Shown: positions 17,700-27,193, counted from the stretch's first letter. The stretch: DNA of 64,000 nt from Streptomyces sp. NRRL S-455 (GCF_000717875.1 NZ_JOCT01000001.1:124001-188000); one strand, 5' to 3'. Notes: a model not told the origin generated them from the sequence alone. Made by a program: numbers and translations.

Positions 17700-18416
17700 T
17701 CAGACGAGGTGGGCGAACACCACCAGGTTCTCGGTGTAGTCCCGGGCCTTGCGGTCGTAGGCGCCCGCACATGTGATGAGCCGGACCTGGGCATCGGGGG
17801 TGTCGCCGTAGACGCGTTCGCTGGGGAAGCGGTCCTTGTCGAAGGAATCGGCTTCGTCGACCGCGAAGGTCGCCTTCCTGCCGTCGGCCCGTACCACGTG
17901 GAACCGGTCCCCCTTCTTCAGCTCGCCGAGCCGCGCGAAGACGGCCGGGGACGTCGCGGTGTCCACGTGCCCGGCGATGATCGCGGTACCGGCCTCACCG
18001 GGCGAGACGCCCTTGGCGTACCAGCCGACCAGGTTGATGTTGTCGGGCGGAGGGGGCTCGAGCTGACCCGAACGGCCGATGGCGAGGTCGGTGAAGGGCG
18101 CGTTCACCGAGATGTCTGGGATGAGCAGCCGGACCGGCCGGGACCGCGGCAGAGGGGCGCGCGTCTCGGAGGGGCCGGAGCGGTGCGGCCGGGGCGGCTC
18201 GTCGGGTCCCCTGGACGCGGCCGAGGTGGCGCTCGAGACTGCCGGTGGGGCATGCGGTGGGGCGCCGTCGTCGGACGGCTCCTCCCACCCGGCGACCAGG
18301 TTCACGGTCAGGACCAGGGCGGCCACGGACCAGAGGACCGTCACGACGGTGCGGAGTCGCCGCCTCGACGGTGCGGGGCCGGACTCGGCGGGAGAGGAAG
18401 AAGGGCTGGCTGCCAT
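17700..18416 (-). CDS. Class E/F-type sortase
   Basis: Membrane-anchored transpeptidase of 238 aa that would attach surface proteins to the envelope. A Ser/Pro-rich cytoplasmic N-terminus leads into a signal-anchor helix (VVTVLWSVAALVLTVNLVAG) and a Pro/Arg linker. The sortase domain begins RLLIPDISVNAPF; the catalytic triad is visible as His150 in IAGHVDT, Cys216 in LITCAG and an Arg near 224 in KARDYTENL. ATG at 18416 with GAGGTGG upstream; the longer frame start is Arg/Cys-rich shadow sequence. A putative surface substrate lies 134 bp upstream on the same strand, the usual sortase-substrate arrangement. Confidence 0.88.
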   Translation of the reverse strand: MAASPSSSPAESGPAPSRRRLRTVVTVLWSVAALVLTVNLVAGWEEPSDDGAPPHAPPAVSSATSAASRGPDEPPRPHRSGPSETRAPLPRSRPVRLLIPDISVNAPFTDLAIGRSGQLEPPPPDNINLVGWYAKGVSPGEAGTAIIAGHVDTATSPAVFARLGELKKGDRFHVVRADGRKATFAVDEADSFDKDRFPSERVYGDTPDAQVRLITCAGAYDRKARDYTENLVVFAHLV

Positions 18417-18549
18417 CGGAGACCACCTCACTCGGGCACGGCAGCGGAAGGAACAGGGCAGCGGACGGAGCACACGGGAGGACGTGCCGGGCCGCCGCGA
18501 CGCGAGGGGTGCGTGCGGCGGCCACGGCGGCTATGAGGTCAGGCATCGG

Positions 18550-19102
18550 TCATGCCGCGCCCTGCGAGGCCTTCTGGCGCCTCAGCGCGTAGAGACCGGT
18601 GCCGGCCACCGCCAGCACCGCGAGCCCGCCGGCCGTGACGCCGGGCACCGAGGCCAGGGCGCCGCCACCGGTGTGCACCCCGCCGTGCGGCTTGTCGTGC
18701 CCGCCCTTCCAGCCCTTCTCGTGCTCGTCCTTGCCGTACTCGTCCTTGCCGTACTCGTCCTTGCCGTACTCGTCCTTGCCGTACTCGTCCTTGCCGTACT
18801 CGTCCTTGCCGTACTCGTCCCTTCCCGTACTCGTCCTTCTTGTCGCCGTGCGAGTCCTTGCCGTGCTCGTCCTTGTAGGTGCCCTCGTCCCAGTTGTCGT
18901 TCGACGCCACGGACAGCGCTCCGCCACCCGTGTGTACCCCGCCGCGCGGCGCGTGGTCCTTGCCTTCCTTGTGGTGCTCCTTGCTGTAGGAAGTGTTGTC
19001 GTGGTCCCAGTCACCCATCGCCTCGGCGTAGGCGGCGGGTGCGGCGATCGCGAGGGCGGCCGTGGCCGTGGCCGTCGCGAGCAGCATGCGGGCAGAGCGC
19101 AT
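18550..19102 (-). pseudogene. Frameshifted sortase-anchored surface protein with DEYGK repeats
   Basis: The N-terminal half is in one frame: signal peptide (residues 1-26, AYA-EA), then a charged Asp/Lys/His-rich region carrying GGVHTGGGAL. The C-terminal half is in another: DEYGK repeats, a second GGVHTGGGAL, a membrane helix (PGVTAGGLAVLAVAGTGLYAL) and a basic tail RRQKASQGAA, a typical cell-wall sorting signal layout. The frames are joined by one extra base in the ccc run at 18819-18821, at the edge of the 15-bp repeat. In the uncorrected frame the repeats read RVRQG and the protein ends at 18539 without an anchor. It could be a true mutation, phase variation or a sequencing error. ATG at 19102 with GGAAGGA upstream. 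Confidence 0.75.
18731..18836 (-). repeat. 15-bp tandem repeat encoding DEYGK
   Basis: Six perfect head-to-tail copies of ttgccgtactcgtcc occupy 18731-18820, followed by one 16-bp variant (cttcccgtactcgtcc, 18821-18836). The 15-bp period keeps frame; the 16-bp unit breaks it. Identical units this long are prone to slippage. Confidence 0.92.
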
Positions 19103-19379
19103 CGGTGAGTCCTTCCGTCATGGGCCGAGCAGCTGGCCCCACGCCAGCTCACGAGACCCGGCCTCGACGTGAACCACCGTCAGTCATCCCGATTCGCCCC
19201 ACCACCCGAGGCGTTCACACGGGTTACGCCGGCACCCTGACGGCGGCACCCGGCCGCCCTCCGCTCCGCAGGGTCCGGCCGGCAAGATCGCAACCTCTCG
19301 CCCGCCTCAGCCGTCTCCCACAGCGACGACACGGGGAGTGCGGGCCCGCTCTCCCCCTGACCACCCGCGGGAGGCGCTC

Positions 19380-19880
19380 ATGGCCATGGTCGGCCTGTTC
19401 TGGATCGGCGAGGACTCCGTGTACGTGGGGGCCGAGCCCACGGGCGCGGCCTCCGGAGTGCGACTGTCCCGGAAGGGCGTCGAGGCGCCGGGGGTCGGCG
19501 AGGGCCGGTTCTGGACGTGGGACGAGGTGGTCCGGATCGAGACGCACGACGTGGCGGTGCGGTCCGGGGCACGACGACTGGCGGCCATGGCCTTCGACAC
19601 CGCGTTGGCCGCGGTCGCGGGGGGCGCCGAGCCACCGCCCGCCTTCTCCGTGGATGTGGTGACAGCCGGGGAGACCGTCCGGACGGACGCGTTCGCCGCC
19701 GTCGCCGGAGGGATCTACCTGTCTTCGGAGTACGAGCTCTCCACGACCCTCCTCCAGCGGCTCGCCGACGGAACCGCCGAGATCGCCGACCTCCTCGCCT
19801 GGGGCCGCGACCACGCGGCCGCGGGCACTCCGCCGCGCGCGGAGCGCGAGGCGCTGTTGCGGAAGTGGGCCGGGGCATAG
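19380..19880 (+). CDS. Hypothetical cytosolic protein, Streptomyces type
   Basis: 166-aa protein of unknown function with no signal peptide or membrane segment. It starts MAMVGLFWIGEDSVYVGAEP, has alternating beta-like segments and ends with an Arg/Ala-rich helix. ATG at 19380 with GGGAGG eight bases upstream. The start seems to recognise its own compound, judging by neither neighbour; it is convergent with a DUF3040 gene. I recognise no domain. Confidence 0.7.
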   Translation: MAMVGLFWIGEDSVYVGAEPTGAASGVRLSRKGVEAPGVGEGRFWTWDEVVRIETHDVAVRSGARRLAAMAFDTALAAVAGGAEPPPAFSVDVVTAGETVRTDAFAAVAGGIYLSSEYELSTTLLQRLADGTAEIADLLAWGRDHAAAGTPPRAEREALLRKWAGA

Positions 19881-19939
19881 CACAGGCCGGCGTCCGACCG
19901 GGGTGGTGACGCGGGCGTGGGGCGGCAGCGCCCCGGGCG

Positions 19940-20227
19940 TCAGCGTCGCCTCGGCCCCTGGCGGCCCAGGCGGGAGGGGTCCGGATCGACCCCTTGGGCC
20001 GCAATGCCGACCAGGACCAGTCCGGCCGCGATGAGGAGTCCCTGGGCCAGGGCGATGCCCGAGCCCAGTACCGCGAAGCCGAGGGCCAGTCCCCACCACG
20101 CCCCGGTACGCCGGTGCTCCCGGGGCCGGGCCGGACGACCGGATCTCATGGCCCGGACGAACCCGGGGTCCTGCCGCTCGAGTCGTGCCTCGAGATCGGC
20201 GAGACGTGCGTCTTCGGACTGGGGCAC
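19940..20227 (-). CDS. DUF3040 membrane protein
   Basis: Small 95-aa protein of the actinobacterial DUF3040 type. It opens with the family's acidic motif VPQSEDARLADLEARLERQDPGF and has two adjacent membrane helices (GLALGFAVLGSGIALA and GLLIAAGLVLVGIAA) before a basic tail. GTG start at 20227, with GGAAGGGAG upstream; the longer frame start is not family sequence. Family function is unknown. Confidence 0.78.
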   Translation of the reverse strand: MPQSEDARLADLEARLERQDPGFVRAMRSGRPARPREHRRTGAWWGLALGFAVLGSGIALAQGLLIAAGLVLVGIAAQGVDPDPSRLGRQGPRRR

Positions 20228-20436
20228 GGCTTCTCCCTTCCGGAACCCGACAGCGCTTCGAGGCAGGGCACGGCCGAGGCCATGGCACGTCCTGGGATGT
20301 CGGGCCTCGTGACGGTGCGAAGGCGGACAGCGCGCCGACGGGCGGGCGGCCGGTCTCACCGGGGTTTCAGCGTCTCTCCCCTCCAGCGGCTTTCACCATC
20401 GGGCCCAACCTCATCCTTCCCGGTGGCCGGACTGTA

Positions 20437-20465
20437 CGAACACCCCGCCGTGGACCGGGTGTTCG
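20437..20465. repeat. Inverted repeat (9-bp stem, 11-base loop)
   Basis: CGAACACCC at 20437-20445 pairs perfectly with GGGTGTTCG at 20457-20465. It is followed by no U-tract and is not next to a gene end, so it may be an operator or an RNA structure rather than a terminator. Confidence 0.55.
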
Positions 20466-20654
20466 AGGTCGAGGATGGGTGGTGGTGCGGTGATCCGCTG
20501 CCGGTGACGATGGCAGCGGCAGCGGCAGCGGGGCCAGACCGTTGACCTGGCCTCACTGGTGCTTTTGGCAGCCGAGCAGCACCTGTGCGAGCCTTCTGCC
20601 ACTCCTCCGGAAAGGGCTCACCCTGATGCTCGGCATGGTTGTCTGGGACGTGTG

Positions 20655-20676
20655 CTCTCGCGCTTCGACGCGAGAG
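20655..20676. repeat. Inverted repeat (8-bp stem, 6-base loop)
   Basis: CTCTCGCG at 20655-20662 pairs with CGCGAGAG at 20669-20676 around the loop CTTCGA, in which TTCG is flanked so as to form a stable tetraloop-like cap. It lies 118 bases before the methyltransferase start. Confidence 0.55.
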
Positions 20677-20702
20677 CGGTAACGGCCACCGGCCGCAACG
20701 CA

Positions 20703-20727
20703 CACGCCTGTCCGATGGGCAGGCGTG
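20703..20727. repeat. Inverted repeat (11-bp stem, 3-base loop)
   Basis: CACGCCTGTCC pairs with GGGCAGGCGTG across a GAT loop, with one G-U pair. It lies 67 bases before the methyltransferase start, so in a transcript it would be a stable 5' leader hairpin or an attenuator. Confidence 0.6.
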
Positions 20728-20793
20728 GGTTCAGTCTGCTCCTCGTCGAAGTGCTCTTCGTGCCCCTGCACGTTCGACCACGAGGAGTACGTG

Positions 20794-21927
20794 GTGTCCA
20801 CCATCCACTGGACCGAAGACCACACCCATCAGTCCGCCCGCTGGCATTCCGAGAACGCCGCCCCTCCTCCCCGGCGAACCGTCGTCGCCGACGACCGGAT
20901 GAAGGCCGACGACGCCTACCGACAGGCGTGCGAAGGAACGGCCCTGCTCTGGCAAGGCGACTTCCACAACGCCCGGCAACTCCTGCAGGCGATGGGCCGC
21001 CGCATCGACCGCAAGCCGCCCAGGCCCAGCACGTCCCTGAGCGAGAACTTCCACCTGCACCGACGCGGCAGCAGTCACCGAGCCCGTGTCCTCGGAATGC
21101 TCCTGGTGCTGTTGGACGACGACTACACCTTGACGTTGCGCCGAGCCCCGGACGTCCGCCAGGCGTGCCTGGAAGCCTATGGCCCCTCAAAGGGACCCAT
21201 GGCGGTCTCTCTGCGGGAACTACTAGGCGTGATCGGCGCTCACCAGTGGCGCCTGAAAGGGATCGACGTGCCGGCGCTCGGGACCCGAATCCACCCCCAC
21301 TACGGCGTCTTCGCACCCGTCAGAGGCGAGTACGTCGATCTGGTCGCCCACACGCCACTGCCACCGGCAACCTGGCACAGTCCCGCCACCAGTACGGCAT
21401 TCGACCTCGGCACGGGAACCGGTGTCCTCGCTGCGGTCCTGGCCCACCGCGGTATCAACCGCGTCGTGGCCACCGACATCAGCTCACGCGCCCTGGCCTG
21501 CGCCAGGGAGAACGTCCACCGGCTCGCGCTGACCGACCGTATCGAGGTATCGGGGCCCGGCCTGTTCCCCGAAGGCCGCGCCGGCCTCATCGTGTGCAAC
21601 CCGCCCTGGCTCCCCGCCCGCCCGACCAGCCCCATCGAACAAGGCGTCTACGACCCGGACAGCACCATGCTCCACAGCTTCCTCGCCGGACTATCCGCCC
21701 ACCTCCGACCAGACGGGGAGGGCTGGCTTATCCTGTCCGACCTGGCAGAGCACCTCGGCCTCCGGACACGTCAGCAGTTGCTCGACGCCGTCCAGGCAGC
21801 ACGACTTCGCGTCGTGGACAAGATCGATACCAAGCCCCGGCACCCACGCTCCAAGGACGCCGCCGACCCACTCCACACAGCACGAAGTGCCGAGACCACG
21901 TCCCTCTGGCGTCTGATCCCTGCATAA
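20794..21927 (+). CDS. HemK/PrmC-like SAM-dependent methyltransferase
   Basis: 377-aa protein. The C-terminal half is a class I methyltransferase: motif I FDLGTGTGVLAAVLAHRG (~residue 210), the acidic VVATDIS, and motif IV NPPW (~270), which in HemK/RsmC-like N- or amino-group methylases contacts the target amide or base. The N-terminal ~190 residues are helical, His/Arg-rich and unrecognised. GTG at 20794 is chosen with GAGGAG six bases before; GTG at 20791 is an alternative. The substrate could be a glutamine or a nucleic-acid base; neighbours give no clue. Codon bias is a little weaker than in flanking genes. Confidence 0.75.
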   Translation: MSTIHWTEDHTHQSARWHSENAAPPPRRTVVADDRMKADDAYRQACEGTALLWQGDFHNARQLLQAMGRRIDRKPPRPSTSLSENFHLHRRGSSHRARVLGMLLVLLDDDYTLTLRRAPDVRQACLEAYGPSKGPMAVSLRELLGVIGAHQWRLKGIDVPALGTRIHPHYGVFAPVRGEYVDLVAHTPLPPATWHSPATSTAFDLGTGTGVLAAVLAHRGINRVVATDISSRALACARENVHRLALTDRIEVSGPGLFPEGRAGLIVCNPPWLPARPTSPIEQGVYDPDSTMLHSFLAGLSAHLRPDGEGWLILSDLAEHLGLRTRQQLLDAVQAARLRVVDKIDTKPRHPRSKDAADPLHTARSAETTSLWRLIPA

Positions 21928-22221
21928 CCGGCGCCCGGACCACGCAACGGCGTCTCGCCTCCCGGTTCACCAGGTGCGCACATCCCGTGGGTGACTTCGC
22001 CGCGCTCACGGGATGACCAGCCGGAGGATCAAGCCGAATGCGGGTTTCCTGCCGAGTCCAGGGGAACGCGACCGTCGGGGTGCGGCGCCAGTACACCGGC
22101 ACCGCCGGGCGGATCGAGAACTCCCAGATCGCGGTCTCTCTTGTCCATGCCACGCCGCGTGGACACGCCGCCGTTGACCGTGAGTTGTACCTGCCCAGAG
22201 CGTGGACCGACCATCCCGAGC

Positions 22222-22383
22222 GGTGCCGCGGGGCGGGCCTGGGCGGTAGCACTGCGCGAGGGCTGGACGCTGGTGACGGACGACAGGGCCGACGCGACGG
22301 TGCTGGCGGAGTTGCGGGCGCGTGGGGTCGCGACCCTGACGACGACTCCGGAGCCCGTACCGGCCGGAAACGGCGACGGGTGA
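22222..22383 (+). pseudogene. Possible remnant of a PIN-like domain protein
   Basis: The end of an otherwise unconvincing frame reads [18 protein letters not shown] then [15 protein letters not shown]. This resembles the C-terminal part of PIN/VapC-like nucleases, in which an acidic TDD follows a strand. The 5' part of the frame has no homology-like pattern and no start. It is likely decayed; the rest of 21928-22423 shows nothing recognisable. Confidence 0.3.
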
Positions 22384-22423
22384 GACTGCCCGCGGCCAGG
22401 GTCGGGCCCGGACAGCCGGCCGG

Positions 22424-22852
22424 TTAACTGCCGGGGGGCCGCCGTCTCGGCCGGGTGACACCGCCGGACGCCGCCGCGTGGAGAAGGTCCCGGAAGGTGG
22501 GGCACTCCAGATGACTCGGCGCCGGGCACGCGGCGGCGTGCCGCAGGGAGTCGCGGAGCACGACGAGTTCGCCGATCCTGCGGTCCAGTTCGTCCGCCCG
22601 GTCCGTGAGCATCCGCCGGTCGATGCGCGGCTGACCGTCCGGCGTGAACATGCGCGCGATCTCGTCGAGGGAGAACCCGGCCGTCCGTCCCAACGCGATC
22701 AGCGCCAGCCGCTCCAGCACCCCGGGGTCGTACTGGCGGCGCAGGCCGCGCCGGCCGGTGGCGGCGATCAGCCCCTTCTCCTCGTAGAACCGCAGGGTCG
22801 AGGGGGGCACCCCGGCGCGCCGCGCCACTTCGGCGATGTCCAGTTCTGTCAT
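22424..22852 (-). CDS. MerR-family transcriptional regulator
   Basis: 142-aa regulator. The winged helix-turn-helix starts [26 protein letters not shown], the MerR signature with FYEEKGL, followed by [19 protein letters not shown] and a coiled-coil (~residues 80-105). The effector tail has two cysteines in [13 protein letters not shown], spaced unlike the CxxCxC cluster of SoxR, so an iron-sulfur site is unlikely; metal or thiol sensing is possible. It diverges from a methyltransferase gene, and a SoxR-like palindrome lies between them. ATG at 22852. Confidence 0.88.
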   Translation of the reverse strand: MTELDIAEVARRAGVPPSTLRFYEEKGLIAATGRRGLRRQYDPGVLERLALIALGRTAGFSLDEIARMFTPDGQPRIDRRMLTDRADELDRRIGELVVLRDSLRHAAACPAPSHLECPTFRDLLHAAASGGVTRPRRRPPGS

Positions 22853-22856
22853 GGTC

Positions 22857-22878
22857 TTGACCTCAAGTCGACTTGAAG
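22857..22878. promoter_or_regulatory. MerR-type promoter/operator (SoxR-like box)
   Basis: A -35 hexamer TTGACC (22857-22862) overlaps CCTCAAGTCGACTTGAAG (22861-22878). The core TCAAGTCGACTTGA (22863-22876) is a perfect palindrome and resembles the SoxR box CCTCAAGTTAACTTGAGG. A weak -10 (aaagct, 22882-22887) would give the long 19-bp spacer characteristic of MerR-activated promoters. It reads toward the methyltransferase. Confidence 0.65.
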
Positions 22879-22929
22879 TAGAAAGCTGTCACTGGAAGCC
22901 GACGAGGGCAAGCGAAGGGGATCACGAGC

Positions 22930-23784
22930 ATGGACGGCGAGCGCAGGACCGACGGCGAACAGGCCGCCCGCTGGAACGGGCGGGCCGGACACGCCTGGGT
23001 CGATCTCCAGCCGGTGCTGGACGAGATGTTCCGGCCCTTCGAGCAGCTGCTCGTCGAGTCCGTGGCCACCGAGCGCGCGGGCCGTGTGCTCGACGTGGGC
23101 TGCGGCACCGGCGGCATCACACGGGCCGTCGCACGGCGGGCCGGTCACTGCGTGGGGGTCGACATCTCCGGCCCGATGATCGACGCGGCGCGGGCTTGGT
23201 CCGAGATGGAGGGTGTGCCCGCGTCCTTCGTCTGCGCCGACGCGCAGGAGCACGCCTTCGAGCCCGGCGCCTTCGACGCCGTCATCTCGCGCTTCGGTGT
23301 CATGTTCTTCAACGACCCCGTACGGGCCTTCGCGAATCTCCGGAGGGCCGTGCGGGACGAGGCCTCGCTCCGGTTCGTCGTCTGGCGCGATCCGGGCGAG
23401 AACCCGTTCATGACGACGGCCGAGCGCGCCGCCAGGCCGTTCCTGCCGGAGCTCCCCGTCCGCCGGCCGGACGAGCCGGGTCAGTTCGCCTTCGCCGACC
23501 CGGACAGGATCCGCGGCATCCTCTCCGAGAGCGGATGGACCGACATCGGCATCCGGCCGGTCGACGTGGTCTGCACCCTGCCCGAGAAGGAACTGGTCCG
23601 CTACATCACCCGGCTCGGCCCGCTCGGCATGTTCCTGCCCAAGGTGGGGGACGAGCAGACCCGCGCCCGGGTCGTCGAAACGGTCCGGGCCGCCTTCGAC
23701 CCCTTCGTGGAGGGCCCGGACGTCCGCTTCACCGCGGCCTGCTGGACGGTCGGCGCCCGGGCGGCGACGGCGAAACTTTCGTGA
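22930..23784 (+). CDS. Class I SAM-dependent methyltransferase (UbiE/Coq5 type)
   Basis: 284-aa methyltransferase with no signal peptide. Motif I is VLDVGCGTGGITRAVARR (~residues 54-71), followed by the acidic GVDISGPMIDAAR and motif II ADAQEHAF; FDAVISRFGVMFFNDP is the family's motif III. The target is unknown. ATG at 22930 with GAAGGGG upstream. It is transcribed from the MerR-type promoter, so it is probably induced by the MerR effector. A small-molecule or xenobiotic methylation role is inferred from that link. Confidence 0.85.
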   Translation: MDGERRTDGEQAARWNGRAGHAWVDLQPVLDEMFRPFEQLLVESVATERAGRVLDVGCGTGGITRAVARRAGHCVGVDISGPMIDAARAWSEMEGVPASFVCADAQEHAFEPGAFDAVISRFGVMFFNDPVRAFANLRRAVRDEASLRFVVWRDPGENPFMTTAERAARPFLPELPVRRPDEPGQFAFADPDRIRGILSESGWTDIGIRPVDVVCTLPEKELVRYITRLGPLGMFLPKVGDEQTRARVVETVRAAFDPFVEGPDVRFTAACWTVGARAATAKLS

Positions 23785-23835
23785 GGCCCGGCCCCCTTTC
23801 GTGAGCGTTGACGCCCGGCGCATAGTGAGATCCCT

Positions 23836-24546
23836 ATGACGCCGAAGAGAGCCCTGGTGGTGCGCGGCGGCTGGGAGGGGCACCAGCCGGTCGAGGCAAC
23901 GGAACTGTTCCTGCCCTTCCTCCGGAACAACGGCTATGCCGTCCGGGTCGAGGAGTCGACCGACGTCTACGCCGACGCCGCCGTCATGGCGGGTACCGAC
24001 CTCGTCGTGCAGTGCGTCACGATGTCGGAGATCACGCGCGAGCAGCTGACGGGACTGAGTTCCGCGATCGTGGCCGGCACCGGCTTCACCGGCTGGCACG
24101 GCGGTATCGCCGACTCGTTCCGCGCCTCCTCCGACTATCTGCATCTGGTGGGCGGCCAGTTCGCCACCCACCCGGGCAAGGAACCGTGTGAGCGCCTCGG
24201 CGGGCCGGAGGACAATTTCCTGCCGCACACCATCAGCATCACCGAGGCCGGACGCGAACACCCGGTCACCGCGGGCATCGAGGACTTCGAACTGCACACC
24301 GAGCAGTACTGGGTGCTCCACGACGACCTCATCGACGTTCTGGCCACCACCACACATCCGACCCGGCCGTGGGAGCCCTGGCACCGGCCGGTCACCTCGC
24401 CGGCGGTCTGGACCCGCCGGTGGGGTGCCGGGCGGATCGTGGTGACGACACCGGGGCACAGCGTCGACGTCCTCGAGAACGGCAACGTCCGCACCATCAT
24501 CGAGAGGGGCATGCTGTGGGCGACGCGCACCGCATCGGTGTCGTAG
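23836..24546 (+). CDS. ThuA-domain protein
   Basis: 236-aa protein of the ThuA family, which has a class I glutamine-amidotransferase-like fold and occurs with sugar-catabolic oxidoreductases. Family marks are the start RALVVRGGWEGHQPVE, the WHGGI motif (FTGWHGGIADSF), and ITEAGREHPVTAGIEDF. Catalysis is not established for this family; roles in trehalose or related sugar metabolism are reported. It overlaps the next gene by 31 bp, so the two are translated together. ATG at 23836. Confidence 0.85.
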   Translation: MTPKRALVVRGGWEGHQPVEATELFLPFLRNNGYAVRVEESTDVYADAAVMAGTDLVVQCVTMSEITREQLTGLSSAIVAGTGFTGWHGGIADSFRASSDYLHLVGGQFATHPGKEPCERLGGPEDNFLPHTISITEAGREHPVTAGIEDFELHTEQYWVLHDDLIDVLATTTHPTRPWEPWHRPVTSPAVWTRRWGAGRIVVTTPGHSVDVLENGNVRTIIERGMLWATRTASVS

Positions 24547-25628
24547 GGCTCGGAGTGATCTCCCGCGCGTACCTGGACACCCTCGCCGGCCGTGCCGCCG
24601 TGCGGGTCACCGCGGTCGCCGACCTGGACACCTCCCGGTCGGCGGCGGCCGCCGCCGAACTGCCCGGCGTCCGGGCGCTGACGGTCGAGGAGTTGCTGAG
24701 CAGCCCGGACGTGGACACGGTGCTGAACCTCACCACCCCCGCCGCGCACGCCGCGATCGCCCTCGGTGCCGTCGGCCACGGCAAGAACGTCTACGGCGAG
24801 AAGCCGCTCGCCGCCACGCTCGCCGACGCGCACACCGTCATCGACGCCGCCGCGCAGGCAGGCGTGGGCGTGGGATGTGCGCCGGACACCGTCCTCGGCA
24901 CGGGCGTTCAGACGGCACGGGCGGCGGTGGAGGCCGGGAGCATCGGACGCCCCCTGTTCGCCTCGGCCGTGATGGTCACCCCGGGGCACGAGCGCTGGCA
25001 CCCGCAGCCGGACTTCTACTACACCGCCGGCGGCGGACCGCTGCTGGACATGGGCCCCTACTACCTCACGGCTCTGGTCCATCTGCTGGGTCCGGTGCGT
25101 GCCGTGATCGGGGCGGCGGGACGGCTGCGCACCGAGCGCGTCATCGGTTCGGGTCCACGCGCGGGCGAGCGCATACCGGTCGAGGTGGACAGTCATGTCT
25201 CCGGGGTGCTGGAGCACGTGAACGGGACGCTGACCACCCTCACCACGAGCTTCGACGGTGTGGCGACCACGGCCGCGCCGATCGAGGTCCACGGTGAGAC
25301 GGGAACCCTCTCGGTCCCCGACCCCAATCGTTTCGACGGCGAGGTACGGCTCCACCCACTCGGCGACACCCGGTGGCACACCCTCCCCGTGTCGGCGGGG
25401 TACGAGGACGGGGCACGGGGCGTCGGGCTGCTCGACTTCGTCGCCGCGGGCGGGCAGCGCGCGAACGGCGAACTCGCCCTGCATGTCCTGGAGACCATGA
25501 CCGCCCTGCTCCGCTCCTCGGCCGAGGGACGGCGCATCGAGCTGACGACGTCGGCGCGGGTGCCCGCGCCCGTTCCGCTGACGCCGGCCCGGAGCTGGCG
25601 GGACCGGGCCACCCCCAGCCCGGCGTGA
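24516..25628 (+). CDS. Gfo/Idh/MocA-family sugar oxidoreductase
   Basis: 370-aa NAD(P)-dependent dehydrogenase. The Rossmann N-terminus reads RIGVVGLGVISRAYL with the glycine-rich nucleotide loop; the EKPLA motif (~residue 93) carries the conserved catalytic Lys. The C-terminal beta-sheet domain includes GGGPLLDMGPYYLTAL. The GTG at 24516 is supported by GAGAGGGG six bases upstream and lies inside the ThuA gene. ThuA with a Gfo/Idh protein is a recurrent pair in sugar catabolism, suggesting oxidation of a sugar or inositol-like compound; the substrate is unknown. Convergent with the following ligase gene. Confidence 0.88.
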   Translation: MGDAHRIGVVGLGVISRAYLDTLAGRAAVRVTAVADLDTSRSAAAAAELPGVRALTVEELLSSPDVDTVLNLTTPAAHAAIALGAVGHGKNVYGEKPLAATLADAHTVIDAAAQAGVGVGCAPDTVLGTGVQTARAAVEAGSIGRPLFASAVMVTPGHERWHPQPDFYYTAGGGPLLDMGPYYLTALVHLLGPVRAVIGAAGRLRTERVIGSGPRAGERIPVEVDSHVSGVLEHVNGTLTTLTTSFDGVATTAAPIEVHGETGTLSVPDPNRFDGEVRLHPLGDTRWHTLPVSAGYEDGARGVGLLDFVAAGGQRANGELALHVLETMTALLRSSAEGRRIELTTSARVPAPVPLTPARSWRDRATPSPA

Positions 25629-25633
25629 CCTCG

Positions 25634-27112
<1,479 letters not shown>

Positions 27113-27164
27113 CGCGCCCCTCCCGAGTTCCCTCGGCGGATTGCTCTCGTCCCAGCGTCGCACC

Positions 27165-27193
27165 TTGTCGCGGCGACCGCACCCACCTAGCCT
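27165..27193 (+). promoter_or_regulatory. Leaderless promoter of the MFS transporter
   Basis: TTGTCG (27165-27170), a 17-bp spacer and TAGCCT (27188-27193). The GTG start of the transporter is at 27200, seven bases after the -10, so the mRNA probably begins at the start codon. No ribosome-binding site is present. Confidence 0.55.

Larger units (their letters stand above)
20228..20793. other. Hairpin-rich non-coding region
   Basis: About 560 bases between the DUF3040 gene and the methyltransferase. No credible gene is seen, although short frames are open on both strands. It holds three inverted repeats annotated separately, a run of cagcgg triplets (20514-20531), and somewhat lower GC than its surroundings. 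No convincing -35/-10 pair was found. Confidence 0.5.

Noticed and set aside
18731..18836. CRISPR-like array
   Set aside because: The repeats are contiguous with no spacers and encode DEYGK in frame, so this is a coding tandem repeat.
20560..20760. tRNA-like segment near 20700
   Set aside because: The hairpin and a ggttcagtc stretch suggested a T-arm, but no acceptor stem or anticodon arm could be drawn around them.
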